Source: an uncultured Eubacteriales bacterium (GTDB lineage: Bacteria > Bacillota > Clostridia > Oscillospirales > CAG-382). Taken from it: a DNA stretch of 64,000 nucleotides. The notes beneath the pieces were generated by a model that saw nothing but the letters and a program-made list of their open reading frames with translations, was not told the DNA's origin and made no database searches. The stretch lies in NCBI GenBank assembly GCA_900551295.1, contig URVJ01000003.1, forward strand, positions 77,441 to 141,440. Reading direction: 5' to 3'. Within the stretch, counting starts at the first letter, position 1. The number at the start of each line of letters is the position of its first letter. Position numbers and translations under genes: made by a program. Below, one piece after another: positions 26,145 to 35,520 of the stretch.

Positions 26145-27071
26145 TTAACCTCTTACGGGGTAATTTTCCTTTCTTACAAGCTCTTCGCCCTGTTCGGAGC
26201 ATATCCAGTTATAGAGAATTCTCTCTGAGGAATCGGCTGCGGCGTCCTTTCTGATGACAACGTAAAAATCGTTGATAAACGGATACGAGCCGTCGGATAT
26301 GGTTTCGTTTGAGGGCTGCACGCCGTTGACGGCGAGAATTTTGCTCCTGTCGAGCTTATCCGACTCCATATTGGTAAGATAGTAGTACACGGTATAACCA
26401 AGAGCGCCCGATGAGCCGTCGTAATCGGCAACCGCCTCGAGAAGTCCTATCATAGAACCTATTTTCAATTCTTTGGGTGCAGGCATAAGCTCATCGCCGA
26501 GGTTTATAAGCTTATCAAAGAGCGTCTGGCTTCCGCTGTCGGTATTTCTCTGGAATGCGGTTATAGCAACGTCCTCTCCGCCGACATCTTTCCAGTTTGT
26601 TATCTCACCCTTATATATGCCTTTTATCTGTTCTGCCGTAAGGCTTTCAACGGGGTTTTCATTGCTGCATATAAACACAAGCGCGTCTGCTCCGATAGGC
26701 GTCATTTCAAGCTCTTTTCCGCTGTCGGATATATATTTTTTTGCCTCTTCGGACGGTTCGTACGCGAGAAGTATATCAAAATCTCCGTCGACTATCGCTT
26801 TGTAATTATCGGTGGTAGATCCGGTAAAGCTTATAAGTCCGTCAGCCTCGTCGCGGCTTATTCCGAGCACGCTTGCCGTAACTGCCTCTCCGAGAGGAAG
26901 ATTTGCAAGACTGCCGCCCATCTTCGGATAATTTTCTTTTGTGAACACAAAGCCGGTATCCCCATTTTTATTTTCGTCCGCCGTTTTTGTGTCCGAACAG
27001 CCCGAAATCAGGCATGACGAAATCATAAGAGCTGATAAAACCAATGCCGCATTCTTAAAAAATTTTTTCAT
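26145..27071 (-). CDS. PstS-like phosphate-binding lipoprotein
   Basis: 308 residues. A lipoprotein signal ends at LISGC, so Cys is lipidated and the protein sits outside the membrane. It belongs to the PBP-like type II (PstS) family: FTGSTTDNYKAIVDGDFDILL, TPIGADALVFI, LTAEQIKGIYKGEITNWKDVGG and FQRNTDSGSQTLF are phosphate-binding protein segments, with the serine/arginine-rich ligand loop in the last. There is no pstCAB nearby; the neighbour is another lipoprotein. It may act with a distant Pst system or bind another anion. The ATG at 27071 follows AAAGGA and is favoured over 27089. Confidence 0.85.
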   Translation of the reverse strand: MKKFFKNAALVLSALMISSCLISGCSDTKTADENKNGDTGFVFTKENYPKMGGSLANLPLGEAVTASVLGISRDEADGLISFTGSTTDNYKAIVDGDFDILLAYEPSEEAKKYISDSGKELEMTPIGADALVFICSNENPVESLTAEQIKGIYKGEITNWKDVGGEDVAITAFQRNTDSGSQTLFDKLINLGDELMPAPKELKIGSMIGLLEAVADYDGSSGALGYTVYYYLTNMESDKLDRSKILAVNGVQPSNETISDGSYPFINDFYVVIRKDAAADSSERILYNWICSEQGEELVRKENYPVRG

Positions 27072-27107
27072 GATAAATTTTCCTTTCATGTTATCGGTTT
27101 CTTGACT

Positions 27108-28781
27108 TTATACCGTCTTATCGACGGGCATACTCATAATAAGATTCATATCTTCGCCGTAAAGCGAGGTCTTTGTATCGGTAAGCACGCTGAAATAGGT
27201 CTTTCCGCAAGCATTATAACAATATATAAGGCGGCAGTTTTCAAAGACAAACTCTTTTTTTTCGGTATCGTAAAGAGAATCGCTGCCGTCGATATGCTCA
27301 AACTTTACGTATCTTTGGTTTTCATCGCAGAATTCCGCCCAGGCATAACCGTCGAAATCCGCAATGACGCTCTTGTTCTTAATATCGTAAACGGTAAACT
27401 TCTGTTTATACGAACCGTACAGAGAATATTCTTCGTTATTTCCGTCGGATTCCTCGTCAAGCGTCATCTGATAAAGCATTTTGTCGCCAGTGACGTCGGT
27501 ATACACAGTATCTTCAAAGTTTTCGAGCTTTGCGTATGTATTTCCGTCATAGTCTATCATATACGCGGTATTATCCGTATCGACACAGAAAAGATAGCCC
27601 TTTACGTTTGAAACGGTATTTGGCGAAAGTCCGTTTTCGCGGCAGACAACATCGCTGTCGTCCGACATACGCTTGAACACCTGTTTTTCCGCCGTTACGT
27701 CATAGTAGCTGTAAACCGCGTTGTCAGAACTTCCGTAAATCGTTATATAGTTATCGTAATCAACGGTCTTTATGAGTTTTCCCTTGCTGTCGAATATATA
27801 TCGTTTGCCGTCGCTCTTTGTGCCCTGGAAATATTCAAAATCGCAGTACGAGCCGTCGCCGTTTGAAATATTCTCATACTCCGGCTGAACTATAAAGTTT
27901 CCGTCAGAATCTATAATTCCGCTCTTTCCGTCGGCAACCGAAACCGCCGCAGTCATATTTCCGTTAAACGGCGCGGCATCGGAATAAGGTCCCAAAAGCT
28001 CATTACCGTTTTTATCTATGTACATATACGACGGTCCGTCCGTACCGTAATTTGCGGCAACGGCTATGCCGTTTACAAACTCTCCGACAAAATCATACTT
28101 CTTTACCGCCGCGGTTTCTTCGCCGTTTTTATTATAATACGTTATTGACGTCCGCGCGGAATCCGAGGTGCTGCTGTAATGATACTCTGCAACGGAAAAT
28201 TCTCCGTCGTCAAACACGCGGTCAAGCCAGCTTCCCTCTCCGTTGAAGTCGCGGAAAGAATCTATCTGCCATCTGCCGTCATGCGGTATTATATAAGACT
28301 GCGTGCTTGTGCTTTCGTAGTAATCGTCGCCGATATCCGTGTCAGCCGTATCGTGCGACGCCGAATAATACGTGTCATTCCCGGCGCTCTGCACGGTTAT
28401 ATGGTCGTAAAGCGGCATCTTAACTATTTTGCCGTCGCTCGTGCAAAATCCGTATTTTGCATACGAAAGTCCGCCGAACATCATTGCCGAATAATCGTTT
28501 CCGGTTTCGGTCTTATAATCGTACATCTTTCCGGCATAAGGCAGCAGGGTTCCGTAACTGTCCGACGGGACAAAATTAAGGTCATATGCTCCGTCAAGTA
28601 TCACGTTTTTTTGAGTTTTATACTCCCCTATATCCGGAAGTCCGTCTTTAAAATAAAATTCGCTTCGGGAAACTTCTGTGTTTTCCGGGTCATGCGTATG
28701 ATCCTTTATTTTTTCCGATACGCAGCCCGGACTCAAGAGCAGCGCCGCAAGCAAAAGTGCAAAAAGCTTATGCTTATTCAA
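27108..28781 (-). CDS. Lipoprotein with WG-repeat-like beta-propeller region
   Basis: 557 residues. The lipoprotein signal is LLLSPGC at residues 14-20. The rest is rich in short beta units of the WG/KWG type (YIDKNGNELLGPYSDAAPF, SGIIDSDGNFIVQPEYENI, YIFDSKGKLIKTVDYDN), suggesting a surface-exposed beta-propeller-like fold. No catalytic motif is seen. AGGGAGG stands well placed before the ATG, and a good promoter is upstream. The PstS-like gene begins 36 bases after its stop, so the two lipoproteins are probably made together, followed by the EEP gene. Function unknown; ligand or cell-wall binding is a guess. Confidence 0.75.
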   Translation of the reverse strand: MNKHKLFALLLAALLLSPGCVSEKIKDHTHDPENTEVSRSEFYFKDGLPDIGEYKTQKNVILDGAYDLNFVPSDSYGTLLPYAGKMYDYKTETGNDYSAMMFGGLSYAKYGFCTSDGKIVKMPLYDHITVQSAGNDTYYSASHDTADTDIGDDYYESTSTQSYIIPHDGRWQIDSFRDFNGEGSWLDRVFDDGEFSVAEYHYSSTSDSARTSITYYNKNGEETAAVKKYDFVGEFVNGIAVAANYGTDGPSYMYIDKNGNELLGPYSDAAPFNGNMTAAVSVADGKSGIIDSDGNFIVQPEYENISNGDGSYCDFEYFQGTKSDGKRYIFDSKGKLIKTVDYDNYITIYGSSDNAVYSYYDVTAEKQVFKRMSDDSDVVCRENGLSPNTVSNVKGYLFCVDTDNTAYMIDYDGNTYAKLENFEDTVYTDVTGDKMLYQMTLDEESDGNNEEYSLYGSYKQKFTVYDIKNKSVIADFDGYAWAEFCDENQRYVKFEHIDGSDSLYDTEKKEFVFENCRLIYCYNACGKTYFSVLTDTKTSLYGEDMNLIMSMPVDKTV

Positions 28782-28825
28782 TTTAATCCTCCCTCAAGCT
28801 GAAGAAATCATCATATTTATTATAT

Positions 28826-28854
28826 AATATACTACGCAAACGCCCTTTCGTCAA
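28826..28854 (-). promoter_or_regulatory. Promoter of the lipoprotein-pstS-like-EEP unit
   Basis: Minus-strand TTGACG (28849-28854 on +) and TATATT (28826-28831) separated by 17 bases, 45 bases before the ATG. Confidence 0.75.
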
Positions 28855-28961
28855 GAACAGAACGCTTAAATTAAACTAAATTAAGAACTTGTACAAAACG
28901 GGTTCATTTTTCGGACAAAACCGGCGGATTTTATTCAATATGAAAAAATCGTTAAAATTAC

Positions 28962-28990
28962 TTGACAAATCTTCTTCTCTGTGGTAAAAT
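28962..28990 (+). promoter_or_regulatory. Promoter of the liv operon
   Basis: TTGACA (28962-28967) and TAAAAT (28985-28990) with a 17-base spacer, about 60 bases before the livJ start. Roughly 107 bases separate it from the divergent lipoprotein promoter; nothing else is seen between the two. Confidence 0.82.
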
Positions 28991-29051
28991 TTACTATCAA
29001 CACAGATGCAGCAATGTATCGTTTGACAGACAATTTATGGAGGAAAAGAAC

Positions 29052-30281
29052 ATGAAAAAGCTACTTGCAACCGTGTTAGCTTGTCTTATGTGCGCATACG
29101 CTGCAGTATCCATGACAAGCTGCTCAAACAAACCTGCCGGCAACACTGACGGCGACAATCAGACTTCAGGCGAGAAAATTCTCTACATCGGAGCTTACGA
29201 ACCCGCTTCCGGTGAAAACGGAGCAGGCGGAAAACAGGAAGTTCTCGGCATGGAATATGCAAACTCCTTGGTTCCGACCGTTACTCTCGGCGGAGAAGAA
29301 TATACAATCAAACTTGTTACCGCTGACAACCAGTCCTCGACAGACAAGGCTGTTTCCGCAGCAAGCGAACTCGTTTCAAAGAACGTATCCGTTGTACTCG
29401 GCTCTTACGGCTCCGGCGTTTCTATTGCCGCAGCAGACACATTTGCAGCCGCTAAGATTCCCGCAATCGGATGCTCCTGCACCAACCCGGCAGTTACTCT
29501 CGGAAACGACTACTATTACAGAGTTTGTTTCCTCGATCCCTTCCAGGGAACAGTTATGGCAAACTACGCAAAGAGCGTAGGCGCTGAAAAGGCATACGTT
29601 CTCTCGCAGCTCGGCGACGACTACTCCACAGGTCTTGCAACCTACTTCCAGAAGGCATTTGAAGACCTCGGCGGAACCGTTGTAACAGGCGAATTCCCGA
29701 AGGACACCAGCGACTTCACTACATACCTCACCACCGCAAAGAATGAGGACGTTGACGTATTCTTCGCTCCTTCTTCCATTCAGAGCGCTTCGCTTATCAT
29801 TGCTCAGGCTTCCAACCTCGATGTTGAATTCCCGATCATGGCAGGCGATACATGGGAACATTCCGCAATCATCGAAGCTGCTAAGGGCACAAATCTTACA
29901 ATCGCTCTTTCCACTTTCTTTGATGAACACGACGAAGGCGCAACCGCAGCAGAATTCGTAACCGGATTCAAGGCTTGGCTCAACGCTAACGACGCTAAGA
30001 AGGCAAACAACGGTGGCAACGACATAGTTGCTGCAGTAAGCGCGCTCGGATACGATGCATACATGACTGCTATCGAAGCTATCAAGGCTGCCGACAGCGC
30101 AGACTCCGAAAAAATAGCAGAGGCCATGTCCGGTGTTGAATATACCGGCGTTACAGGCGGCATTTCGTTTGACGAAAACGGAGACGCCAAGAAAGACATG
30201 GCGTTCATTAAGACAGTCGATACTGAGGCAGGCGAGTTCAAGTTCGTTAAGACTCAGACCGTCGCAGACCTTGCCGACTAA
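29052..30281 (+). CDS. livJ: Branched-chain amino-acid ABC transporter, substrate-binding lipoprotein
   Basis: 409 residues. Lipoprotein signal with SMTSC (Cys near residue 23), then a Gly/Asp/Asn-rich linker and a type I periplasmic-binding fold of the Leu/Ile/Val family: VTLGGEEYTIKLVTADNQSS, AASELVSKNVSVVLGSYGSG and VSALGYDAYMTAIEAI. It captures branched-chain amino acids outside the membrane and delivers them to LivHM. The start at 29052 has GGAGG eight bases before it. An intrinsic terminator-like hairpin between this gene and livH should make the binding protein more abundant than the membrane parts. Confidence 0.92.
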   Translation: MKKLLATVLACLMCAYAAVSMTSCSNKPAGNTDGDNQTSGEKILYIGAYEPASGENGAGGKQEVLGMEYANSLVPTVTLGGEEYTIKLVTADNQSSTDKAVSAASELVSKNVSVVLGSYGSGVSIAAADTFAAAKIPAIGCSCTNPAVTLGNDYYYRVCFLDPFQGTVMANYAKSVGAEKAYVLSQLGDDYSTGLATYFQKAFEDLGGTVVTGEFPKDTSDFTTYLTTAKNEDVDVFFAPSSIQSASLIIAQASNLDVEFPIMAGDTWEHSAIIEAAKGTNLTIALSTFFDEHDEGATAAEFVTGFKAWLNANDAKKANNGGNDIVAAVSALGYDAYMTAIEAIKAADSADSEKIAEAMSGVEYTGVTGGISFDENGDAKKDMAFIKTVDTEAGEFKFVKTQTVADLAD

Positions 30282-30315
30282 TTATTCGTAATCATTTAAA
30301 AGCAAACATTGCTTT

Positions 30316-30343
30316 AAGGCAGGGATTCCTTCCTGCCTTTTTC
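30316..30343 (+). terminator. Partial terminator between livJ and livH
   Basis: AAGGCAGG (30316-30323) with CCTGCCTT (30332-30339), followed by TTTTC. It lies within an operon, so it probably lets only part of the transcripts continue into livHMGF. Confidence 0.75.
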
Positions 30344-30368
30344 TCTGTATTTTGGAGGTTTCATACCT

Positions 30369-31265
30369 ATGGATCTATTTAAGGAATTTTTAAATCAGAA
30401 TCTGCCCCATCTTCTTTCGGGCATTTCCATAGGCGGTCAGTATGCGCTTATAGCAATAGGCTATACGATGGTCTACGGTATTCTGAGACTCATAAACTTC
30501 GCACACGCCGACATCTTTATGGTCGCCGGCTTTATCATGGTTTACGCAAGCACATCTTTTCCCATGTACATTTCCATTCCTCTTGTAATAATTCTCACCG
30601 TTCTTCTCGGTTTCAGCGTTGAAAGATGCGCGTACAAGCCCCTCAGAACGGCGCCGCGTATGTCAGTCATGATCTCGGCAATCGGCGTTTCGTACCTCTT
30701 GCAGAACCTTGCGATCTATATAACAAGCGGTCTGCCCAAAATCTACCCCGCCATTCCCTGGATAAGCGACAGAATAACAGTTTTCGGCTGTTCTACAAAC
30801 CGCGTTACTATCATAACTCCTTTTCTCACGGTTGCGTTGGTTGCGATTCTCGCAGCATTCATCAAGTATACCAAGATAGGTATTGCAATGCGTGCCGTTT
30901 CGCGCGACTTTGAAACAAGCCAGCTCATGGGCATAAAGATAAACACCGTTATCAGCTTTACGTTCATTATAGGTTCGTTCCTTGCCGCTGTCGGTTCCAT
31001 GCTGTTCTTCACAAGCTATACGACGGTAACTCCCACAATAGGCGCAATGCCCGGACTTAAAGCGTTCGTCGCTGCGGTATTCGGCGGTATCGGATCTATT
31101 CCCGGCGCTGTTGTCGGTGCGTTTATAATAGGTATCTGCGAAACCTTTATCAAGGCGGCAGGATACACCACCTTCAGCGACGCGTTTACTTTCGCGCTGC
31201 TCATCGTAATTCTTGTCGTAAAGCCTACCGGTCTTTTCGGCGAAAAAGTTACGGAAAAGGTATAA
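30369..31265 (+). CDS. livH: Branched-chain amino-acid ABC transporter permease LivH
   Basis: 298-residue integral membrane permease. It has the LivH opening (GISIGGQYALIAIGYTMVYGILRLINFAHAD region) and the cytoplasmic coupling segment with the EAA-like loop (AMRAVSRDFETSQLMGI), followed by the C-terminal helices. It pairs with LivM to form the translocation path. A TTTTGGAGG ribosome site precedes the ATG. The next gene starts 15 bases after the stop. Confidence 0.95.
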   Translation: MDLFKEFLNQNLPHLLSGISIGGQYALIAIGYTMVYGILRLINFAHADIFMVAGFIMVYASTSFPMYISIPLVIILTVLLGFSVERCAYKPLRTAPRMSVMISAIGVSYLLQNLAIYITSGLPKIYPAIPWISDRITVFGCSTNRVTIITPFLTVALVAILAAFIKYTKIGIAMRAVSRDFETSQLMGIKINTVISFTFIIGSFLAAVGSMLFFTSYTTVTPTIGAMPGLKAFVAAVFGGIGSIPGAVVGAFIIGICETFIKAAGYTTFSDAFTFALLIVILVVKPTGLFGEKVTEKV

Positions 31266-31279
31266 GGAGGCGGGAAAAC

Positions 31280-32356
31280 ATGAAAAAGTCAACGAAAAAT
31301 ATCATAAACATCGCTCTTCTTGTAATACTGTTCGCGGCTGTGTTCTGTGCGGATAAATTCACGGACAACGTAATGTTAAGAACGGTTCTCAAAAAAGGCT
31401 CCATCTACGCGCTTGTTGCGGTTTCGATGAACCTGCTCAACGGCTTTACCGGGCTTTTCTCACTCGGACAGGCAGGATTTATGCTGCTCGGCGCTTATAC
31501 ATACGGTATCCTCACAATTCCCGTCGAATTCAGACAGAGCGTATACCTCTACTTTGACGGCGGTATAATCCACTTTGCGCTTCCGCAGCTTGTCGGAATA
31601 ATCCTCGGCGGTGTGGTTGCCGCATTCTTCGCTTTTCTTATCGGACTTCCCGTACTTAAACTCAAAAGCGACTATCTCGCAATAGCAACTCTCGGTTTTG
31701 CCGAAATTATGCGCGCAATACTTCAGTGGAAAGGCTTAGGCCCAATAACCAACGGTTCAAACCTGCTCAAAAAATTCCCGTATTATCTCTCGATAACCCC
31801 ATATTTCGTCATTTCGGCTGTATGCATAGCCATTGTGGTTCTTCTCATACATTCAACCTACGGCAGAGCCTTTAAGGCTATACGCGACGACGAGATCGCA
31901 GCCGAGGCAATGGGTATAAACCTTGCGTCACACAAGAGAATGGCATTTGTAATAAGCTCATTCTTCGCAGGCATCGGCGGCGCACTGCTCGCAATGTTCC
32001 AGAACACCGTGCAGGCTAACGCTTTCAGCAGCGCAATGACATACGAAATTCTCCTTATCGTCGTTATAGGCGGTATAGGTTCTATCACCGGCAGCGTACT
32101 TGCGGCATTCCTCTTTGTCGCGTGCTCGGAATGGTGGTTAAGATTTCTCGATCTAGAAACATATATCGGCTCTTTCAAAGTTCCGCTTCTGCGTTCGGGA
32201 TTCAGAATGGTTGTGTTCTCGGTAGTAATCATGATCGTGGTTCTGTTCTTCAGACGCGGTATCATGGGTACAAACGAATTTTCCGTTGAACGCATATGTA
32301 CGAGATTTAAAAAGCTCTTTTCGGGTAAAGCTAAAAAGGAGGGCAATGCAAAATGA
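31280..32356 (+). CDS. livM: Branched-chain amino-acid ABC transporter permease LivM
   Basis: 358-residue second permease. The family segment NGFTGLFSLGQAGFMLLGAY is near residue 55, and the coupling loop reads GRAFKAIRDDEIAAEAMGI near residue 195. About eight to ten membrane helices are apparent, with a basic cytoplasmic tail (KLFSGKAKKEGN). The stop overlaps the livG start by four bases (ATGA), implying translational coupling. A strong AAGGAGG site precedes the ATG. Confidence 0.95.
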   Translation: MKKSTKNIINIALLVILFAAVFCADKFTDNVMLRTVLKKGSIYALVAVSMNLLNGFTGLFSLGQAGFMLLGAYTYGILTIPVEFRQSVYLYFDGGIIHFALPQLVGIILGGVVAAFFAFLIGLPVLKLKSDYLAIATLGFAEIMRAILQWKGLGPITNGSNLLKKFPYYLSITPYFVISAVCIAIVVLLIHSTYGRAFKAIRDDEIAAEAMGINLASHKRMAFVISSFFAGIGGALLAMFQNTVQANAFSSAMTYEILLIVVIGGIGSITGSVLAAFLFVACSEWWLRFLDLETYIGSFKVPLLRSGFRMVVFSVVIMIVVLFFRRGIMGTNEFSVERICTRFKKLFSGKAKKEGNAK

Positions 32357-33195
32357 GTGAAAACGTGCTGAAACTTAACGACATCACCATGCAGTTCGGC
32401 GGCGTTGTCGCGGTAAACAATCTCTCCTTGGAAGTAAACAAAAACGAAATAGTTTCTCTTATAGGTCCCAACGGTGCCGGAAAAACCACGGTTTTCAACG
32501 TCATCACCGGCGTTTACGAGCCTACAAACGGCATGGTTTCCTTTAACGGCAAAACTCTTATCGAGAACAAGCCGCGCGGAAAGATGAAAAAGCTCTACAT
32601 CGGCGAAAACAAGGGCAAATACACAAAGAAAGTATCAAAAACTCCCGACAAGATCACAAAACTCGGCATTGCAAGAACTTTCCAGAACATCAGACTCTTC
32701 AAGTCTATGACGGTCTTTGAAAACGTACTTGTAGCAATGCATCTGCGCCGCAAGTCAAACATTTTTACGGCAACTTTCAAGCTTAACCTGAAAGAAGAAA
32801 ACGAAATGCGCCGCAAAGCGGAAGAACTGCTCAAGATCGTAGATCTTTACGATCTTAAAGACGAGCTTGCGACAAGCCTCCCTTACGGAAAGCAGCGCAG
32901 ACTTGAAATTGCGCGTGCGCTTGCGACAGAACCCAAACTTCTCCTTCTCGACGAGCCGGCTGCCGGCATGAATCCTCAGGAGACCGACGAGCTTACAGCG
33001 TTCATTCACGACATACGCTCAAAATTCGACCTCTCCATTCTTCTTATCGAGCATCACATGAACCTTGTCATGGACATCTCGGACAGAATATACGTTATAG
33101 ACTTCGGTAAGCTTATCTCATCGGGAACGCCCGACACCGTTCAGTCGGATAAAAAGGTTATCGACGCTTATCTGGGGGTGGCTGAAAATGAGTAA
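32353..33195 (+). CDS. livG: Branched-chain amino-acid ABC transporter ATPase LivG
   Basis: 280 residues. Walker A is GPNGAGKTT, the Q-loop lies in ARTFQNIRLF, the signature is the diverged LPYGKQRRLEIARAL typical of LivG, Walker B is LLLLDEPAAGMN and the switch His is IEHHM. An extended insert after the first strand (about 72-95, rich in Lys and Gly) is longer than usual. It works as a LivG-LivF heterodimer on the cytoplasmic face. Overlaps livM and livF at its two ends. Confidence 0.94.
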   Translation: MSENVLKLNDITMQFGGVVAVNNLSLEVNKNEIVSLIGPNGAGKTTVFNVITGVYEPTNGMVSFNGKTLIENKPRGKMKKLYIGENKGKYTKKVSKTPDKITKLGIARTFQNIRLFKSMTVFENVLVAMHLRRKSNIFTATFKLNLKEENEMRRKAEELLKIVDLYDLKDELATSLPYGKQRRLEIARALATEPKLLLLDEPAAGMNPQETDELTAFIHDIRSKFDLSILLIEHHMNLVMDISDRIYVIDFGKLISSGTPDTVQSDKKVIDAYLGVAENE

Positions 33196-33910
33196 CAACA
33201 TTCTTGAAATTAAAGACCTTGTGGTTTCATACGGCGGTATCGAAGCCGTTAAGGGAATAACAATGGACGTACCCAAAGGCGAGATAGTTACGCTTATAGG
33301 CGCAAACGGCGCAGGCAAAAGCACAACGCTTAAAACCATCGCCGGAATAGTCAAGCCGCAGCGTGCCGAAATTCTCTTTAACGGTCAGAATATAACCGGT
33401 CTTTCACCCGACAACATAGTTAAAACCGGTATAACACTGGTTCCCGAGGGCAGACGCGTATTTCCTAACCTTACGGTAAAGGAAAACCTCAGAATCGGCG
33501 CGTATTTAAGAAAAGACAGTCTTGAGAAGGATTTTGAATACGTTTACAGCCTGTTTCCGAGACTTAAAGAGCGTGAATGGCAGCTTTCCGGAACATTATC
33601 CGGAGGCGAACAGCAGATGCTGGCTGTCGGACGCGCGCTTATGGCAAGACCGTCGCTTATCATGATGGACGAACCGTCGCTCGGACTTGCTCCGCTTGTC
33701 GTAAAGAGCATTTTCGACATCATAAAGGAAATCAACAGAAACGGCATTACCGTGCTTCTTATCGAACAGAACGCAAACATGGCTCTCCAAGCCGCTCACA
33801 CGGCATACGTTCTCGAAACCGGAAAGATAACAATGTCCGGCAAGGGTTCGGAGCTTATTCAGGACGAAAGAATCAAGGAAGCATATCTCGGCAAAAGCAA
33901 GACAAAATAA
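33188..33910 (+). CDS. livF: Branched-chain amino-acid ABC transporter ATPase LivF
   Basis: 240 residues, usual for LivF. Walker A GANGAGKST, LVPEGRRVFPNLTVKENL (the LivF Q-loop region), signature LSGGEQQMLAVGRAL, Walker B LIMMDEPSLGLAP, and a switch region with Gln in the place of His (LLIEQNANMAL), which is normal for LivF. It overlaps the end of livG by eight bases. asnS starts 48 bases later without an intervening terminator, so it may be read from the same transcript. Confidence 0.95.
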   Translation: MSNNILEIKDLVVSYGGIEAVKGITMDVPKGEIVTLIGANGAGKSTTLKTIAGIVKPQRAEILFNGQNITGLSPDNIVKTGITLVPEGRRVFPNLTVKENLRIGAYLRKDSLEKDFEYVYSLFPRLKEREWQLSGTLSGGEQQMLAVGRALMARPSLIMMDEPSLGLAPLVVKSIFDIIKEINRNGITVLLIEQNANMALQAAHTAYVLETGKITMSGKGSELIQDERIKEAYLGKSKTK

Positions 33911-33958
33911 CCTTACGGAAATTTATGTGTAAAAGAGTATTTTAAAGAGGGTAAAGCA

Positions 33959-35353
33959 ATGAAAAGACAACTTATCCGCGAACTTTACGAAAACACCGAG
34001 AGTTTCGGCGGAAAAACAGTTACCGTCGGCGGCTGGGCAAGAAGTATACGCGACAGCAAGGCTTTCGGTTTTATAGACCTCAACGACGGAAGCTTTTTCA
34101 AGGGCGTTCAGGTTGTATTTGAAAGAGAAATTATTTCAAACTACGACGAGGTAGCAAAGCAGAACGTCGGCGCAGCGCTTGTCGTTACGGGTACTGTGGT
34201 TCTCACTCCGGAAAACAAGCAGCCGTTTGAAATCAAGGCGTCCGACGTGCAGGTTGAGGGAACGTCTACTCCCGACTATCCGCTTCAGAAAAAGCGTCAC
34301 ACTGTTGAATATCTGCGCGAGCAGGCTTATTTAAGACCGCGTACAAACCTCTTTTCGGCAGTTTTCAGAGTTAGAAGCGAAGTTGCATACGCAATTCACT
34401 CTTTCTTCCACGACAGAGGATTCGTATACGTTCATACGCCGCTTATCACGGGTTCGGACTGCGAGGGCGCAGGCGAAATGTTCAGAGTAACCACGCTTGA
34501 CGTCAACAATCCTCCCCGAAAAGACGACGGCAGCGTTGACTGGTCGCAGGATTTCTTCGGAAAAAGCACAAACCTTACGGTTTCAGGTCAGCTTGAGGGC
34601 GAAACATATGCCATGGCTTTCGGCAACATCTACACTTTCGGCCCTACGTTCAGAGCCGAAAACTCCAACACTGCGCGCCATGCGGCTGAGTTCTGGATGA
34701 TCGAACCCGAAATTGCTTTTGCGGATCTCGACGACAACATGACGCTTGCATGGGACATGATAAAGCACATTGTAAACCACGTTATGAAAAACTGTGCGGC
34801 AGAGCTTGAATTTTTCAACAGCTTTGTTGACAAGACTCTGCTTGAACGTCTTACGGCGCTTGCAAACAGCGATTACGAAAAAGTTACCTACACAAAGGCA
34901 ATCGAACTTCTCAAAGCCTCCGGTGCCGAGTTCAAATACCCGGTTGAATGGGGCTGCGATCTTCAGACCGAGCACGAAAGATACCTTACCGAACAGGTAT
35001 TCAAAAAGCCTATATTCGTTGTTGACTATCCCAAAGAGATCAAGTCTTTCTACATGAGAATGAACGATGACGGCAAGACCGTTGCGGCAATGGATCTGCT
35101 TGTTCCCGGCGTCGGCGAGATTATAGGCGGCAGCCAGAGAGAGGAAAGACTCGACGTTCTGCTTTCCCGCATGGCTGAGTGTCATCTTGACGAAAAGGAT
35201 TACTGGTGGTACGTAAATCTCCGCAAATACGGCGGAACAAAGCACGCGGGCTACGGCCTCGGCTTTGAAAGAATCATAATGTACCTTACGGGCGTTTCCA
35301 ACATACGCGACGTAATTCCCTATCCCAGAACAGTCGGCAACGCAGAGTTCTGA
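33959..35353 (+). CDS. asnS: Asparaginyl-tRNA synthetase
   Basis: Charges tRNA-Asn. 464 residues in the class II order: an N-terminal OB anticodon-binding domain ([25 protein letters not shown]), then the catalytic domain with [21 protein letters not shown], motif 2 ([22 protein letters not shown]) and motif 3 ([11 protein letters not shown]). The acidic contact pattern and the [10 protein letters not shown] strand fit AsnRS rather than AspRS. AAAGAGGG precedes the ATG. No T-box leader is seen in the short gap after livF. It ends in a clear terminator. Confidence 0.96.
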   Translation: MKRQLIRELYENTESFGGKTVTVGGWARSIRDSKAFGFIDLNDGSFFKGVQVVFEREIISNYDEVAKQNVGAALVVTGTVVLTPENKQPFEIKASDVQVEGTSTPDYPLQKKRHTVEYLREQAYLRPRTNLFSAVFRVRSEVAYAIHSFFHDRGFVYVHTPLITGSDCEGAGEMFRVTTLDVNNPPRKDDGSVDWSQDFFGKSTNLTVSGQLEGETYAMAFGNIYTFGPTFRAENSNTARHAAEFWMIEPEIAFADLDDNMTLAWDMIKHIVNHVMKNCAAELEFFNSFVDKTLLERLTALANSDYEKVTYTKAIELLKASGAEFKYPVEWGCDLQTEHERYLTEQVFKKPIFVVDYPKEIKSFYMRMNDDGKTVAAMDLLVPGVGEIIGGSQREERLDVLLSRMAECHLDEKDYWWYVNLRKYGGTKHAGYGLGFERIIMYLTGVSNIRDVIPYPRTVGNAEF

Positions 35354-35376
35354 TCAATTTGTAAATTTGCATTTTT

Positions 35377-35406
35377 CGGAGCAGTTTCATACTGCTCCGT
35401 TTTTTT
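35377..35406 (+). terminator. Terminator of asnS (and of the liv-asnS run)
   Basis: CGGAGCAGT (35377-35385) with ACTGCTCCG (35391-35399) followed by seven T. Confidence 0.93.
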
Positions 35407-35520
35407 GCAAAACCATAAATTTCTCATAAACTCACAATAAATGTTTGCGAAAAATGTTGATTTATGCCAAACAGCAGAGTGTAATTATAATAGTTTTTTC
35501 ATACTTTGGGAGGATACGGC

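Noticed and set aside
33911..33958. T-box leader before asnS
   Set aside because: The 48-base gap is far too short and lacks the T-box sequence.
35445..35520. N-terminal extension of the plus-strand frame opening at 35445
   Set aside because: It lacks a ribosome site and runs into the GGDEF relic in the wrong frame; the real old start is at 35521.
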